Shown: positions 1-10,766, counted from the first letter of the stretch. The stretch is 64,000 nt of DNA from Richelia intracellularis HH01 (GCF_000350105.1 NZ_CAIY01000044.1:186001-250000); one strand, 5' to 3'. A program made the numbers and translations. Notes: a model not told the origin generated them from the sequence alone.

Positions 1-653
1 TTTTCTAAGGCTTTTTTCACTTGATAGGTGTGGGGGGACATCAAACACTCAAAATAGTAGCGTCTATCCTCCAGAAATACTTGCCAGCCTTCATCAAAAA
101 TTTTATCCCCGCAGATATGAGCCCCAAATAATTTATCTGTGTATAGAATTTCTGTTTGTGGGTCATAGGTACAAAGATGATCAGGATAGCGGGGGTTAGG
201 AGTGGGTATAAACTGCAACTTATGCCCTTTACCTAAATCCAAGGTATCTTCTCCCCTCATAATAATAATAGGTAAATTGTTATCTCCTAGGATCTTCTTT
301 AGATTGATCATCCCTGGCTTAGAGGCAACAAAGGTAATTTGGGGTGCGATTTCACGCAAGACTTTTAAAGTCGTTGCTCGATTCGGGTTAATATGACCAA
401 CAATTACGTAATTAATTTTAGTAACATCAAATATTTTTTGTAGTTTTTCTAAATAAATTTGCTTAAATTTTTCTCCTGGGGGATCAAATAGGGCAATTTT
501 ATCACTTTCAATCACATAGGAATTAGCCGTAGTTCCCTTAGCAAGAGCATATTCAATCTCAAACCTTAGCTTTTTCCAACTGCGGGAGCGCAGTACTTTT
601 GTATTTGTACCAATCGTAAAAACCTGAACATCATCGAGTTTGGTAATTGACAT
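1..653 (-). CDS. flv1: Flavodiiron protein, Flv1 type (partial, runs off left edge)
   Basis: This is the N-terminal part (about 217 residues) of a flavodiiron protein; the rest lies beyond the window. The ATG is at 653. The fold is the metallo-beta-lactamase-like diiron domain, but the ligand motif that is HxExDH in canonical members reads GHINPNR here (H87, N89, N91, R92), and the later HWPD position reads RYPDH. Loss of these ligands is typical of the Flv1/Flv2 class, which works in a heterodimer with a canonical partner. The partner is encoded immediately upstream (801-2522), with 147 bp between the two genes. By family knowledge the pair reduces oxygen to water using NAD(P)H or ferredoxin electrons. 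An adjacent Flv3-Flv1 order resembles the heterocyst flv3B-flv1B pair of Anabaena; assignment to that copy is inference. Confidence 0.88.
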   Translation of the reverse strand, partial: MSITKLDDVQVFTIGTNTKVLRSRSWKKLRFEIEYALAKGTTANSYVIESDKIALFDPPGEKFKQIYLEKLQKIFDVTKINYVIVGHINPNRATTLKVLREIAPQITFVASKPGMINLKKILGDNNLPIIIMRGEDTLDLGKGHKLQFIPTPNPRYPDHLCTYDPQTEILYTDKLFGAHICGDKIFDEGWQVFLEDRRYYFECLMSPHTYQVKKALE

Positions 654-800
654 TATTAAAGAAATTGATAGATAGAGTATAAATATTTGGGGATTTAATG
701 AAGAACCTATAGATAATCTTTGAAAGTAGGAGAAAAGGAGGAATAAACAATCCACAATCTGATATTCCTTACACCTGCTACTTTTCAATTTATGTATTCT

Positions 801-2522
801 TTAATAGTGGTTACCTACTTTACGGTGATGAACTGCAGTAATTGAGTCGGGCTTACTTACTTTCCCAGCATCAACTATACTGTATACTACCCAGTGGTCT
901 CCAGCATCCATCCTACTGACAACCTCACATTCCATATATGCTAAAGCATCAACCAAAATAGCAGAACCATTGTTTGCTTCCTGAGTTCTCACATTATCAA
1001 AACGGTCAGCACCAGGAGCAAATCGTCTCAGAAAATGCTTCATTAAGGGTTGATAGTTAGTTTCTTCCAAGATATTGAGAACAAACTTGTCACCTACCTG
1101 CATTAGTGACTCAATTGCTCTGTCTTTTGCAACAGCAATAGAAACACCAAGGGGTATAAAACTAGCTTGACTTACCCAGGATGCTAACATTGCACTTTTA
1201 ACGTTACCTTTCTTTGCAGTAATAATATATAGGCCCCCACTAATTCTACCTAGGGCTTTATATAAATCTGGTGCTAGGGACTTTATCTGTTTAATATTTT
1301 TCTCCCTCGTCACTAATTGCCCAATATCAGTTCCAGCTTCTTCACATAATTTATAAATATTTTCTGTGGAAATATTCTGAATCTTAATCACAGGGAAAGC
1401 TAATTTTAAACCCAAAGCCAGAAATTTACTAAGTAGGGGATAAGTGGACTCATCATCACCACCAGTTTCAAAGATGCTGATAGCTTGTTTTTTGTTGGCA
1501 GAACCCAATATAGTACTTATGGCATTCTCAATATTCATATCTCCTTGGCTGGGTGGCATTCCTAATACAATCCCTTTACACTTACTGACAATTTCTCTAA
1601 GCACCTGCAAGTCAACATACTCCCGTAAATTAACCATTTCCACTATTGCTTCTGTTTTAGTAATACCCTTAGCAATCGCTTGGGCCAAATTGCTGCTATA
1701 TCCATATTCAGAAACATAAAATACACCTACATTGTTTCCTACACTGGTTTTGTTTTGACTCCACTTACGATAAAGTCCTATCAGTTCTTTAACATTGTGG
1801 TGTAATAGGGGACCATGACCATTTGCAATAGTATCAATTTCACTAAAAGCATCCATTCGTTTTAATGCAGATACAACTGAACGGGCATTGGGAGCCATTA
1901 AACATTCATAGTAGAATTGATAATCTGGATATATAGCTTCTAAATCTTCATCAAAAGCATTGTTAGTGCAGTAATGTAATCCAAATACATCACAGGTAAA
2001 AAGAATTTGGGTTTTATGATCATAGCTCAAAATTGTATCTGGCCAGTGTAAATTAGGAGCCATGACGAATTCTAACTTATGTTCATTTCCTAGGAATAAA
2101 TAATCTCCATTTTTGATAATTATCCGTTCGAATGGATTATGTAATAGTTTTTCTAGGAATTGAATAGCAATTTTTGAACCCACTACAGTAATATTTGGAG
2201 CCATTTGTAGTATGTCCTTAACTAAACCACTGTGGTCCGGTTCTGTATGACTGATGATTAAATAATCAATATCTGTGAGTTTTATTAATTTTTTTAGGGT
2301 GTTTAAATATAATTGGCAGAACTTGGAATGGGAAGTATCCACCAGGGCAATTTTTTCCCCTCGTATCAGAAATGAATTGTAGGTAGTGCCGTTTTGCAAA
2401 CCAAACTCAATATCAAAACGATCACGGTCCCAGTCCAATGAGCGAATAGCTGTGGTTTCAGGAGCGATATTTAATGTCTGCATTGTTAGTCTTTTCCCAG
2501 CTTCATCAGTAAGTGCTAACAT
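801..2522 (-). CDS. flv3: Flavodiiron protein, Flv3 type (oxygen photoreduction)
   Basis: This is a full-length cyanobacterial flavodiiron protein of 573 residues. The diiron domain has a complete ligand set: SHTEPDH (H92, E94, D96, H97), H159 in LHWPD, D178 in CDVFG and H236 in GHGP. A flavodoxin-like domain follows at about 265-405 (VGVFYVSEYGYSS), then a C-terminal flavin reductase domain at about 425-573, as in all cyanobacterial class C members. The canonical site places it with Flv3/Flv4, and it should pair with the ligand-poor Flv1 just downstream. The two genes are probably co-transcribed. No sll0218-like gene lies between them, which argues against a Flv4-Flv2 operon. The heterocyst version protects nitrogenase by removing oxygen; that role is inferred from gene order. 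An internal ATG 13 codons in (MQTLNIAPE) is an equally plausible start. Confidence 0.92.
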   Translation of the reverse strand: MLALTDEAGKRLTMQTLNIAPETTAIRSLDWDRDRFDIEFGLQNGTTYNSFLIRGEKIALVDTSHSKFCQLYLNTLKKLIKLTDIDYLIISHTEPDHSGLVKDILQMAPNITVVGSKIAIQFLEKLLHNPFERIIIKNGDYLFLGNEHKLEFVMAPNLHWPDTILSYDHKTQILFTCDVFGLHYCTNNAFDEDLEAIYPDYQFYYECLMAPNARSVVSALKRMDAFSEIDTIANGHGPLLHHNVKELIGLYRKWSQNKTSVGNNVGVFYVSEYGYSSNLAQAIAKGITKTEAIVEMVNLREYVDLQVLREIVSKCKGIVLGMPPSQGDMNIENAISTILGSANKKQAISIFETGGDDESTYPLLSKFLALGLKLAFPVIKIQNISTENIYKLCEEAGTDIGQLVTREKNIKQIKSLAPDLYKALGRISGGLYIITAKKGNVKSAMLASWVSQASFIPLGVSIAVAKDRAIESLMQVGDKFVLNILEETNYQPLMKHFLRRFAPGADRFDNVRTQEANNGSAILVDALAYMECEVVSRMDAGDHWVVYSIVDAGKVSKPDSITAVHHRKVGNHY

Positions 2523-2776
2523 TACTCCCCCTAATTACTGAGTATTTTTTTATGTTCCCATTGTGCCATGACTTCATTAAAAACAATTTTCTTGAGAGCA
2601 AATAGATTAAGTAAAGAAAAATAATATTTAGTAGATGAAGATGAGTTAACAATATAATTACTTAAGGTATACTTTTTGTTTTGCATCCTCTCAAAAAACA
2701 AAATTGTTCCCCACCACTCTAGACATAGTCAAGTCTGTTTGTTATTGTGGTTTTTAGGAACATGTAATGCTAGTGC

Positions 2777-2850
2777 GGCTCAGTAGCTCAGTTGGTTAGA
2801 GTAGGGGACTCATAAGCCCTTGGTCGTCAGTTCGAGTCTGACCTGAGCCA
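2777..2850 (+). tRNA. tRNA-Met (CAU), elongator type
   Basis: A 74-nt cloverleaf can be drawn. The 7-bp acceptor stem pairs GGCTCAG with CTGAGCC, the discriminator is A2850, the D-stem starts GCTC, and the T-arm is a perfect GTCAG/CTGAC around TTCGAGT. The anticodon loop is CTCATAA with CAT at 2811-2813. The first acceptor pair is a normal G-C, so this is not the initiator, and the body resembles bacterial elongator Met rather than tRNA-Ile(CAU). The base of the anticodon stem next to the loop is an A-G mismatch. The 3' CCA is not encoded. A run of T follows at about 2854-2860. This is the only tRNA I found in the window. Confidence 0.93.
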
Positions 2851-2922
2851 CTTGTTTTTTTGTGATACCCGAGCAAGAGTGTGAGAAGACAAATCTCGTT
2901 CATAACATATAACTTACACTAG

Positions 2923-4419
2923 TTATCTTGTAGAAAAAGCCTCACTGAATCGCCGTGTTATTGGTTCTGTAATAAAGGTCATAACTGACTTTTTGCGGAT
3001 TACAATCTCCCCACTTGATGCCATTCCAGGGATTAATTTTATCCTACGTCCTCTCACCATGAGATGGTGTTTATGGAGTTTTATTCTTGCGAGAAATACT
3101 AAACCTAATTCTTTGTCCAGGACTGCATTAGGGCTTATTTTTATAACCTCCCCGTCAATTGTTCCAAATTCTTGGAAGGGGAAGGTAGCAACTTTTACTT
3201 TTGCCTTCATTCCTTGATGGATAAAGCCAATATCGCGATTTAGGACTTTTACTTCCAGTAATAATTCTTCTCCACCTGGCAGGATTGATAATAATTCCTC
3301 ACCTATTTGTACAGGCCCTTGGGTTGCTTTGATTTTATATACTATACCTGTAACAGGAGCTTTAATTTTCTCCCCTTCTTTGTTTTCCCTGGCTTGTTCC
3401 AAGCGTCCTTGCACTGTGATTAATTCTTTCTTGTGCCTGTTAATTTGTGTTAGAATTTCGCTTTGACGTTTGGATTTTAAATGCTGTGTTTGCTTAACTG
3501 CAGATTCAAATGCAGCTTCTGCCTGGCTAATTTCCTGTAATTGTGCATCAATATCTTTTAGTAGGGAAGTACATTTATCTTCGGCTTCTGTCACTCTGTT
3601 TTGGGAATTAATTACCCCATTTTTAGCTCTAGTAATTTCAGCTTCTGCTCGATTTAATTTATCTAGTGCATCAAGATAATCTAATCTAGAGATGGCATTA
3701 TTGGAGACTAGTATACGCAACCCATTTTCTCTAGATCGAGCTAGGTTTAAATTAGTATCTACATTTTTTTGTAGGGTTTGGGAATTAAATAAGTTTTTTT
3801 GGGCATTAGCTAAACTTTTTTTTGAATTGACCAGGTTCTCCTGTAAACGAGCAAGTTTGACTTTTGCTTTTTGCATAATCGCTTTTTGGCGACTGACTTC
3901 GGCCTTAGCCACTCCATAACGAGCATGATAGTCTTGAAGGCGGGATGCTAACAATTGATCTTGTAGTTGATTCCTAGTTTTTGCATCTCCGTTAAATTCA
4001 GATTCTAATCTCTGTAAATCTTCTTGGATTAACTTGCTAGTTTTTGATAACCTTATTATGTCGATATCTTGGGAACTAAAGTCACGTTCAATTAATACTT
4101 GGCCTTTAATAACATGATCCCCTTCTTTAATTTTAATTTGTGAAATCGTACCATTACCCAAGGAAATAATAGGTCTTACCCGACTGGAAGCTATCAATTC
4201 TCCTTTAGCAACAGCCACTTCATCGATCTGGGAAAAATATGCCCAGCTAATTGTAGCAAAAACAATTAAACTAACAGTCCCAGATAATAATCTGGTATAA
4301 ATTGGAGGTAGTTCCTGAACTGCTTTGCCTAATTCATAGGATAGCTGCTCTTCAGGTTTAGAAAATGTTTGTTTTATCTGTCTTAATTGAGTTGGATTAG
4401 CTGTTAAGAAAAACCTCAT
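2923..4419 (-). CDS. HlyD-family membrane fusion (secretion adaptor) protein
   Basis: A 498-residue periplasmic adaptor of the HlyD type, which links an inner-membrane ABC exporter to an outer-membrane TolC channel. It has a cytoplasmic N-terminus of about 43 residues, one membrane segment (about 44-65, SLIVFATISWAYF), a first half-lipoyl strand near GTISQIKIKEGDHV, and a long alpha-helical hairpin rich in K, Q, E and A (about 125-350). The second half-lipoyl motif is IKAPVTGIVYKI, followed by a beta-barrel region. The length suits type I secretion adaptors and is longer than the heterocyst glycolipid adaptor DevB. No ABC exporter or TolC gene is adjacent, so the substrate cannot be told. It stands alone, downstream of nothing on its strand until exonuclease III. 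Confidence 0.85.
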   Translation of the reverse strand: MRFFLTANPTQLRQIKQTFSKPEEQLSYELGKAVQELPPIYTRLLSGTVSLIVFATISWAYFSQIDEVAVAKGELIASSRVRPIISLGNGTISQIKIKEGDHVIKGQVLIERDFSSQDIDIIRLSKTSKLIQEDLQRLESEFNGDAKTRNQLQDQLLASRLQDYHARYGVAKAEVSRQKAIMQKAKVKLARLQENLVNSKKSLANAQKNLFNSQTLQKNVDTNLNLARSRENGLRILVSNNAISRLDYLDALDKLNRAEAEITRAKNGVINSQNRVTEAEDKCTSLLKDIDAQLQEISQAEAAFESAVKQTQHLKSKRQSEILTQINRHKKELITVQGRLEQARENKEGEKIKAPVTGIVYKIKATQGPVQIGEELLSILPGGEELLLEVKVLNRDIGFIHQGMKAKVKVATFPFQEFGTIDGEVIKISPNAVLDKELGLVFLARIKLHKHHLMVRGRRIKLIPGMASSGEIVIRKKSVMTFITEPITRRFSEAFSTR

Positions 4420-4665
4420 AGAATTTTTGGATTAGATTTTAAATTTTTATTAAATCAACTGTACTGAAGATAAGAGCATTAGTATGGTCATTTATCTTTT
4501 ATTTATAACTATTGATTATTCATATTTATATAGTGCTCATTACAAAATATTTCATCTATTTTCAAGTTTAGATACTAAGCTAAATAAGCATAAAATAGTG
4601 TAGTTTTAGTCACCAGTTGCCAAGTATGAGCCTATAGCCTGTTTTGAAGTAATTATTAACCCATT

Positions 4666-5448
4666 TTAAATTTCCAAAATCACTGGTGCATGATCACTAG
4701 GTTTTTGTTTATTTCTTGGTATAGTATCAGTTATACAACCTTTAGCTCGATTGTATAATTCCGGTGTTAAGTAATGGTGATCTATACGCCAGCCAAAGTT
4801 GTGCTGAAAAGATGCAGCTCGATAATCCCACCAGCTATACTGTCCACTTTCTTGATTAAATTTCCGGAATGCATCCGCAAACCCCAAACTGAGAATTGAT
4901 TTTAAAGCTTGTCGTTCAGCACTGGAAGACATAATATGATTTTTGTTATTTACCTTTTCATGTATATCTCTATCTTCCAAAGCAATGTTAAAGTCCCCAC
5001 ACATGCAAATATGAGAGTGCGTTTGCATCAATTTTTGTAAATAAGATCCTAGGAGATGGAGCCACTTCAATTTGTATTCATACTTATTACTGCCAACAGA
5101 AGAGCCATTGGGTACATAAAGATTAACAATACAAATATCTGCTAGCATACCAGTGATTACTCGTTTTTGCTCATCCCATTTAGAATCTAAATCTGGTAAA
5201 ATACTATTAAACCCGATTATAGAATCTGTTAATGGTTGTAAACTAGCAATTGCTACACCATTATAAGACTTTTGCCCAGATACATATAAGTAATAACCTA
5301 ATTTTGTAAAAGGCAATCTTGGAAACCACTCTTCTATAACTTTCGTTTCTTGTAAACAAAGAACATCAACAGGATTGTCTGTCAACCATTCAATTACATG
5401 ATCTAAACGAGTGCGGATTGAGTTGACATTCCAGGTAGCTATTTTCAT
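4666..5448 (-). CDS. xthA: Exodeoxyribonuclease III (AP endonuclease)
   Basis: A 260-residue member of the exonuclease III/APE1 family, which cuts DNA at abasic sites during base excision repair. Diagnostic motifs are present: MKIATWNVNSIRTR at the start, LQETKV with the metal-binding Glu at residue 34, NLYVPNG, CGDFNIA with the catalytic Asp/Asn, and SDHAPV near the C-terminus with the active-site Asp-His. Length matches bacterial XthA. It has no close neighbours on its strand: 630 bp separate it from the nearest hairpin upstream. Intact DNA repair in an eroding genome is notable but not unusual. Confidence 0.93.
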   Translation of the reverse strand: MKIATWNVNSIRTRLDHVIEWLTDNPVDVLCLQETKVIEEWFPRLPFTKLGYYLYVSGQKSYNGVAIASLQPLTDSIIGFNSILPDLDSKWDEQKRVITGMLADICIVNLYVPNGSSVGSNKYEYKLKWLHLLGSYLQKLMQTHSHICMCGDFNIALEDRDIHEKVNNKNHIMSSSAERQALKSILSLGFADAFRKFNQESGQYSWWDYRAASFQHNFGWRIDHHYLTPELYNRAKGCITDTIPRNKQKPSDHAPVILEI

Positions 5449-6549
5449 AAGTTTTTATTTCACATTTACTTTACTATTGGTGATTTTTGATAAACATAAA
5501 TTTAAAGACAAAAAATAAATTCATTTAAATAGATTTAAGTCTAAAATAAGTTTCCCAGACAAAAGCTTGACAAACAAAATCTATATTTTATAGGTAATGA
5601 TTTATGTTGAATATTCAAATAAATTATTAGCATCATGATTAATTTATGCGACATATTACAATAGTTTTTATTATTATGTATTCATAACTGAACTTATTTT
5701 ATAATAAAACCGAAACTTTTCACTACCAATAATAGCATCTCCAGATTATAAGAGTTAAACTGGATATAGTTATAACTAAATTTCTGATTATTCTATTTGA
5801 AAATACCTATTTAAGTTCTCAAAGCAGAATTTTCCTTTCTAACTACTGGTATCATTATCTTCAATCAAATATACCTGATTTATTCACATATAAAATTTAA
5901 TTAATTAATTTATTTATTGTCAGAGCGATTAGATTTTATTATCTGTTGAAATTATTAATTTTTGATGGTGTTTATTTTGCATCTATATATTATTTAGACT
6001 TAAGACTGATAAAATTTTTTAATGCTATTTATACTTTATTCTGGTATATTATCTCTCCGCAGAATATCTATTTTCTTTTGATTAATCCCTCAATATTTTT
6101 GACAAAAAGTGCAAAATATTGAGGGATTAATTATTCATATAAATAAAACTTATTTGAAAGTTTTTAATTCTTATATAGGCTTTATTTATAAATTTAAACC
6201 AAAGTTTTGAGTATTTCTCCAATAATTTGAAATACATTTGGCATTCATTGGAGTCCACAAATATTACAATAATATCCTTGATCTAATAGGAAAAGAGTGA
6301 TTATACAGTCTAATAACTCAGGTATGTATTGTAACAGTGATTTCGTAAGAGTAAAAATTCAAACCCCATAGCTGGATAAAAATATTTATGATAGTTGAAT
6401 TCAGCATCATGGGAACTATTGAAAATATTAATAATATTTCTAAGTATCAATAAAATTTTTACTAATCAAATCTTTGTTTTCTCCATAAATAAAACCCATG
6501 ATATCCCAAAATTTACTTCTATCTTAAGTATCTATACTTTTTAATTTAT
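5449..6549. other. Gene-poor gap of 1.1 kb
   Basis: No supported gene. The stretch is very AT-rich with frequent stops in all frames. Its one clear structure is the inverted repeat at 6081-6131, listed separately. Confidence 0.6.
6081..6131. terminator. Perfect 19-bp inverted repeat with 13-nt loop
   Basis: Arms at 6081-6099 and 6113-6131 are exact reverse complements; the core is TCCCTCAATATT. It lies 420 bp past the stop of the methyltransferase gene (minus strand) and could end its transcript, though the distance is long. A small mobile hairpin is the alternative; I saw no second copy in the window. Confidence 0.5.
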
Positions 6550-7731
6550 TCATTGATTAGACAGCATAATTAGCTGTTTCTTTTGAAGATTTTTCACTTC
6601 ATCTAAATTCAATTTCACATTAGTTAATATTTCTGCAACCGTGGATTTGCAATCACAAGCCTGCAAGAATTGAAACTCTTCATCTGATAGTTGTACTACG
6701 TGATAATTATAATCAAATATACTCTTGCTGGGCCATCCTTCCATGCATGGATGCCTTTCTGGAATGGATTGCATTAAAACATTATCATTAGACCAAGTAT
6801 TTTTATTCAGAGGAGGATGAGAAAGAAAAAATTCGTAGTGGCTGATTTCTGGATCCAGTAATTCTATTAACCTGTAAAGTTGACGATCACTCAACTCGTT
6901 TGTCCGCTTTACTAAATCTGGTGCTTGACCTAAAAGTCTTTCTATATTCCAATAACCACTATTAGAAAAACCAACAAAATCTAAACCAGAAGCATCTATT
7001 AATTCAAATAGTGACTCCACATTGTAGTCAATCTCCTGAGGATGTACATACATATCAGCAAAATATTCATCTCGCATATTTTCCATTGCCCAACGTCTTT
7101 TTTCATATTGAACAAGACGATTATTACTTGGTAAAGAAGCAAATATTTTTCTTCCTACTTGCACACCATCACGATAATCTCCTCGTTTATTAACTTGTAA
7201 TATAGCAATAGCTTTTTGCATAAGCTGAATTTCCCATCGTCCTAACTCACTATATACAAATACATGTAGTAATCCACCTGGTCTTAGCTTATTAGCCAAT
7301 GCTTTAATGCCACCAATAGGATCTGGAGTATGGTGTAGGACTCCTACACAATTAATTAAGTCAAATTCACCATTGATTTTATCTACATCAAACAAGCTTA
7401 GGTGGTGAAACTCCACTCGGTCTGCTCCAGAAAGCTGACAGCGTTTTCTAGCAACTTCTAATGCACCAGAGCTAATATCAATTCCTACTACATAAGCTTT
7501 AGGGTTCAAATGTACTAAATATTCTGTACCCACTCCTGTACCACAGCCAGCATCAAGGATTCGTATGTTACAACTACTGGGTTTTTCTCCTGTGCAAAAA
7601 CTATAAGCACTGGTCCAATGCCACCGCCAGTTATAGCCTGGAGGTATTTTGTCTAATAAGGGCTCAGGGGGGAAAGGGTAGATGTTGTACAAATTTGCAA
7701 CTGCATTACCAATAATTTTTGGATTGGACAT
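6550..7731 (-). CDS. Class I SAM-dependent methyltransferase
   Basis: A 393-residue protein with a Rossmann-type methyltransferase domain in its first half. The SAM-binding motif I is LDAGCGTGVGTEYL (residues 59-72), motif II is VVGIDISSGALEVAR, and the post-motif LINCVGVLHHTPDP is typical of family 11/25 methyltransferases. A WHWT segment at about 37-40 precedes the domain. The C-terminal 150 residues carry no motif I recognise; they end in a winged-helix-like stretch (LSDEEFQFLQACD...VAEIL) resembling the C-terminal tails seen in several cyanobacterial methyltransferases. The substrate is unknown and the gene is isolated by more than 1 kb on both sides, so context gives no help. Confidence 0.8.
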   Translation of the reverse strand: MSNPKIIGNAVANLYNIYPFPPEPLLDKIPPGYNWRWHWTSAYSFCTGEKPSSCNIRILDAGCGTGVGTEYLVHLNPKAYVVGIDISSGALEVARKRCQLSGADRVEFHHLSLFDVDKINGEFDLINCVGVLHHTPDPIGGIKALANKLRPGGLLHVFVYSELGRWEIQLMQKAIAILQVNKRGDYRDGVQVGRKIFASLPSNNRLVQYEKRRWAMENMRDEYFADMYVHPQEIDYNVESLFELIDASGLDFVGFSNSGYWNIERLLGQAPDLVKRTNELSDRQLYRLIELLDPEISHYEFFLSHPPLNKNTWSNDNVLMQSIPERHPCMEGWPSKSIFDYNYHVVQLSDEEFQFLQACDCKSTVAEILTNVKLNLDEVKNLQKKQLIMLSNQ

Positions 7732-10259
7732 TATATTTATGTATTTTGGATTTTGAAATTGTAGGTGTGGAATTTCCTATAGAAATCAATTAATTAATTT
7801 GGAAAATTTATATAATATTCCTACCAGTACCTGTTGTCATTGATAACAATGAACAGCTTGAAAATATAGATAATAAGTAGCTTTGATTCAAAATATTTCA
7901 TGTGATAAGTGATGATTTTTTGATATTTGAATGAGCTAATTAGTCTAAAAAATCGGACAAAAAAATACCTCATATTACTCAAAGAAGTTAGTTAATAAAA
8001 TATAATCTTGATTTACTGATTGGAGGATTTGGCTAGTAATATTAAGTGCTGTCTAAAACATAGGAATTTTTTATATCTTGCCATCATTGAATTATGGCAA
8101 ATTAAATATTAATACTTTCAATATATGATTATTTATCAAATGTTCTCTTGACTTTACCTTTAATATGCATTGAAAACAAGTTTTTAGAGGTGAGCGACTA
8201 GAATAATTGGCAGTTTATTTTCATAAAAATAATATTTTCCCCAAATCTGACAGGGAATTTTGGTTCTATAGAAGTAGAATAAGTTCTAAAATGTTTCAAA
8301 ATTTGGTTGTAAAGTATCTAAATACTTACTGAATGTTAAGTATTTAGATACTTTATTGCAAAAACCTGCCTGTATTAATGAAATCATAATTCTAAGTTCT
8401 TAATTTTCTATGGTCTCCCCATCAATCTTCTTTAATCTAATAACTACAGGATAATAATACTATTTACTACCATTTTTAACTAAGAATATATTCTGACACG
8501 AAGCAAATATCAATTTATCTTTTGACATTGTAATTATAAAGTTGTTTTATGGGTAGCTAGTTGTCTGTCTCTCTATTGTCATAATAAACAGGAGTCAAAA
8601 CTTATTCAAAAAGGATTTTTACCGTTATCAAAAATTTTTTTTGATAACTAGAAGGTTTTATCACATACTAAGCCCTTGGGATGGATGAATACTAGTTGTT
8701 TAGTTGATTAGGGATAGTTAAATGTATAATACAGGGAATATTAATGTTGTTGCCAATAACTTCACTAATACTAGTTTTATGGCAGTTAAAAATACAAATT
8801 AATGATACTCGTATAGTTAAGAGTAGGATTGCAAATGTTTTTGAGAAAACTTATTCAAGAAGTCTTGTTGGCAAAAACACACAGTCATTTTTTCAAAGTA
8901 AGGAGCTGCAAGAAAATAGTTACCAAAAAATACTAATATAGTTATGATAAATCCCCATGTATTAATAGATACTATTACACTAGGTTAATAAGTAAATATA
9001 ATTAGATCCTGCGGAATAATTTGCTATGATTTAACATAAATGCTTAGTATTGCTGTAGTAAAAATATCAGGGAATAAATTATCAAATGCAAAACCAAGTA
9101 ATTACTAAAATCCCAATTATTGGGTCTTAGATACCTATAAACATTAATTAATTAAAGACTGCCAATAAGGTTTAGAGTCAAACTAGTTTTCATTTTGCTG
9201 GGGAATATATTAGAAACATCTTTTCATGGAGGTGTTAGGGTTAAAATATAACATGTTCAGGATTACCGTTTCAAGATGACCGTTAAATTGCTGAGTAAGG
9301 ATTGTTAAATTGAGTTCATGAGTTAAGACAATTTATATATACACTTCATACAATCTGTAAGGTGCTTATTTTGAGTTAATTCTGGATTTTATTATGCATT
9401 TGCAAGATTTTTTGAACCATCTGTTTACTAGTGACTTACTCAAGCTTGACAAAAAATACAAAAATTAAAGTGCTATTTAAACATCCGAAATATTTTATTA
9501 TTTTTGGCGTTTAACTCTTTACTCTTAAATAACTTCGGGCTGGTTTATTTAAACCCTAAAATTTAGTCTAAACTCCAGTAATTGATACACCCACTAGAAA
9601 GTTAAGTTACAGAAAAATAGTGAGAAGCATATTTTGAATCAGGTCTAAAAATCACTTAGATTATTCAACAGTCAGAAATCTACTGCCCACCATATCAAAG
9701 ATGCTCCACACTAAAATAGCTATACACTCAGTATTACTTTCCATTTATGTCTAAAATCTTAGGATTCAATCTTTATAGAGCATAATCAACCTTAATGTTT
9801 GTACTAACTACGGAAAGGTATTTACCCTAGATATAAACGGTAGAAATCTTCTAGGCGAACTCCACCATATTAATCAACTCCTTATAGATTAGGAAAATTG
9901 TGGTTATGATTGACAAGGCATTTACCTTATGGATGTATATGCCTTGTTTGGATTGATGAGGAATCGGACCACCTACAAACTTACACTATACAAGTGTTAG
10001 TCTTTTAGAATAATCTTTCTTCACACTATTTACAAGCACACTCTCTAACATTTATTTATTGTTCCATAACGAGAGAGGTTCTTTACAAAATGCTTGACTC
10101 TCAAATACTCTCTAAGAGTGGAACATATGTAAATAACTTGCTTGAATTATGAAGACCCACTCCACAAGGGAGCCACAACCAAATACACGACTGACTGATT
10201 GATGATATACATACTCAGATAACCCCATTAAGTTAGTAAATTATAGGTAATTTAAGCAA
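7732..10259. other. Gene-poor gap of 2.5 kb
   Basis: No supported gene in either direction. A 65-codon open frame at 8744-8941 has no family resemblance and average AT-rich composition, so I do not call it. The only firm structure is the inverted repeat at 8311-8354. I looked for tRNA, RNase P and 6S-like signatures and saw none. Confidence 0.55.
8311..8354. repeat. Perfect 18-bp inverted repeat with 8-nt loop
   Basis: Arms at 8311-8328 and 8337-8354 are exact reverse complements (core AGTATCTAAATACTT). The arms are almost purely A/T with internal partial symmetry. It stands alone in the 2.5-kb gap, 580 bp upstream of the methyltransferase start. It may be the terminator of a gene that has since decayed, which is a guess. 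Confidence 0.5.
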
Positions 10260-10282
10260 ATAGACGCAGTTAATGCGTCTAT
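10260..10282 (-). terminator. Intrinsic terminator after the DUF760 gene
   Basis: A 9-bp stem (ATAGACGCA with TGCGTCTAT) and 5-nt loop lies 20 nt past the DUF760 stop. On the minus strand it is followed by TTTGCTT, a weak T-tract. Confidence 0.6.
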
Positions 10283-10301
10283 ATTTTTAATACTTGTGTT
10301 G

Positions 10302-10658
10302 CTAATGACCAACATTAGGATTAGTGAGGTTATCTAATTGCATCCGTTGCTCCATTTGACGGAGGAAATAACCTGTCATCATTGCTGATGCCAAAAGACC
10401 GGCAAGATTGTCTCTATCTGTGGTAATTTGCACATTAAAACTTTCTGCAGGTAGAGCTCCCACTAGCCCCTGAACATTTTGTGAAATTATTTGTTTAATT
10501 TCCGGGCTGACTGACTGGGCAACACGGGCTAAAACCTCAGGAGATTGGTGCTGTAAATAGCTGAGTAACTGATTGGAATTATCGTCAAAGTTCTCGTGTA
10601 ATAGATTATTGGGGTGTTCCTCAGAGTTGTCATTTAAAAAGTTAGGATTAAACACCAT
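10302..10658 (-). CDS. DUF760 family protein
   Basis: A 118-residue soluble protein of the DUF760 family, found in cyanobacteria and plastid-bearing plants. The recognisable core runs from NQLLSYLQHQSPEVLARVAQS (split around residues 32-52) through IISQNVQGLVGALP to the segment LAGLLASAMMTGYFLRQMEQR, which is the usual end of the domain. The molecular function of the family is not established to my knowledge. It lies 108 bp downstream of scpB on the same strand and is followed by a hairpin terminator, so the two are probably one transcript, possibly starting at ispD. Confidence 0.82.
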   Translation of the reverse strand: MVFNPNFLNDNSEEHPNNLLHENFDDNSNQLLSYLQHQSPEVLARVAQSVSPEIKQIISQNVQGLVGALPAESFNVQITTDRDNLAGLLASAMMTGYFLRQMEQRMQLDNLTNPNVGH

Positions 10659-10766
10659 TGGCAGTTATTTTTGAGCTGAGTTGCTAGTTCTACTCTAAAC
10701 CATAGTATAAGTATGAGCCACGTCCATTTTTCAGATCGGGCAGATAATCAAGTGGTTAAAAGACTA

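Noticed and set aside
6081-6131. Hairpin considered as a CRISPR repeat or MITE
   Set aside because: No second copy, no regular spacing and no target duplication seen in the window.
8744-8941. 65-codon plus-strand frame in the 2.5-kb gap
   Set aside because: No ribosome site of note, no recognisable motif, and composition equal to the surrounding noncoding DNA.
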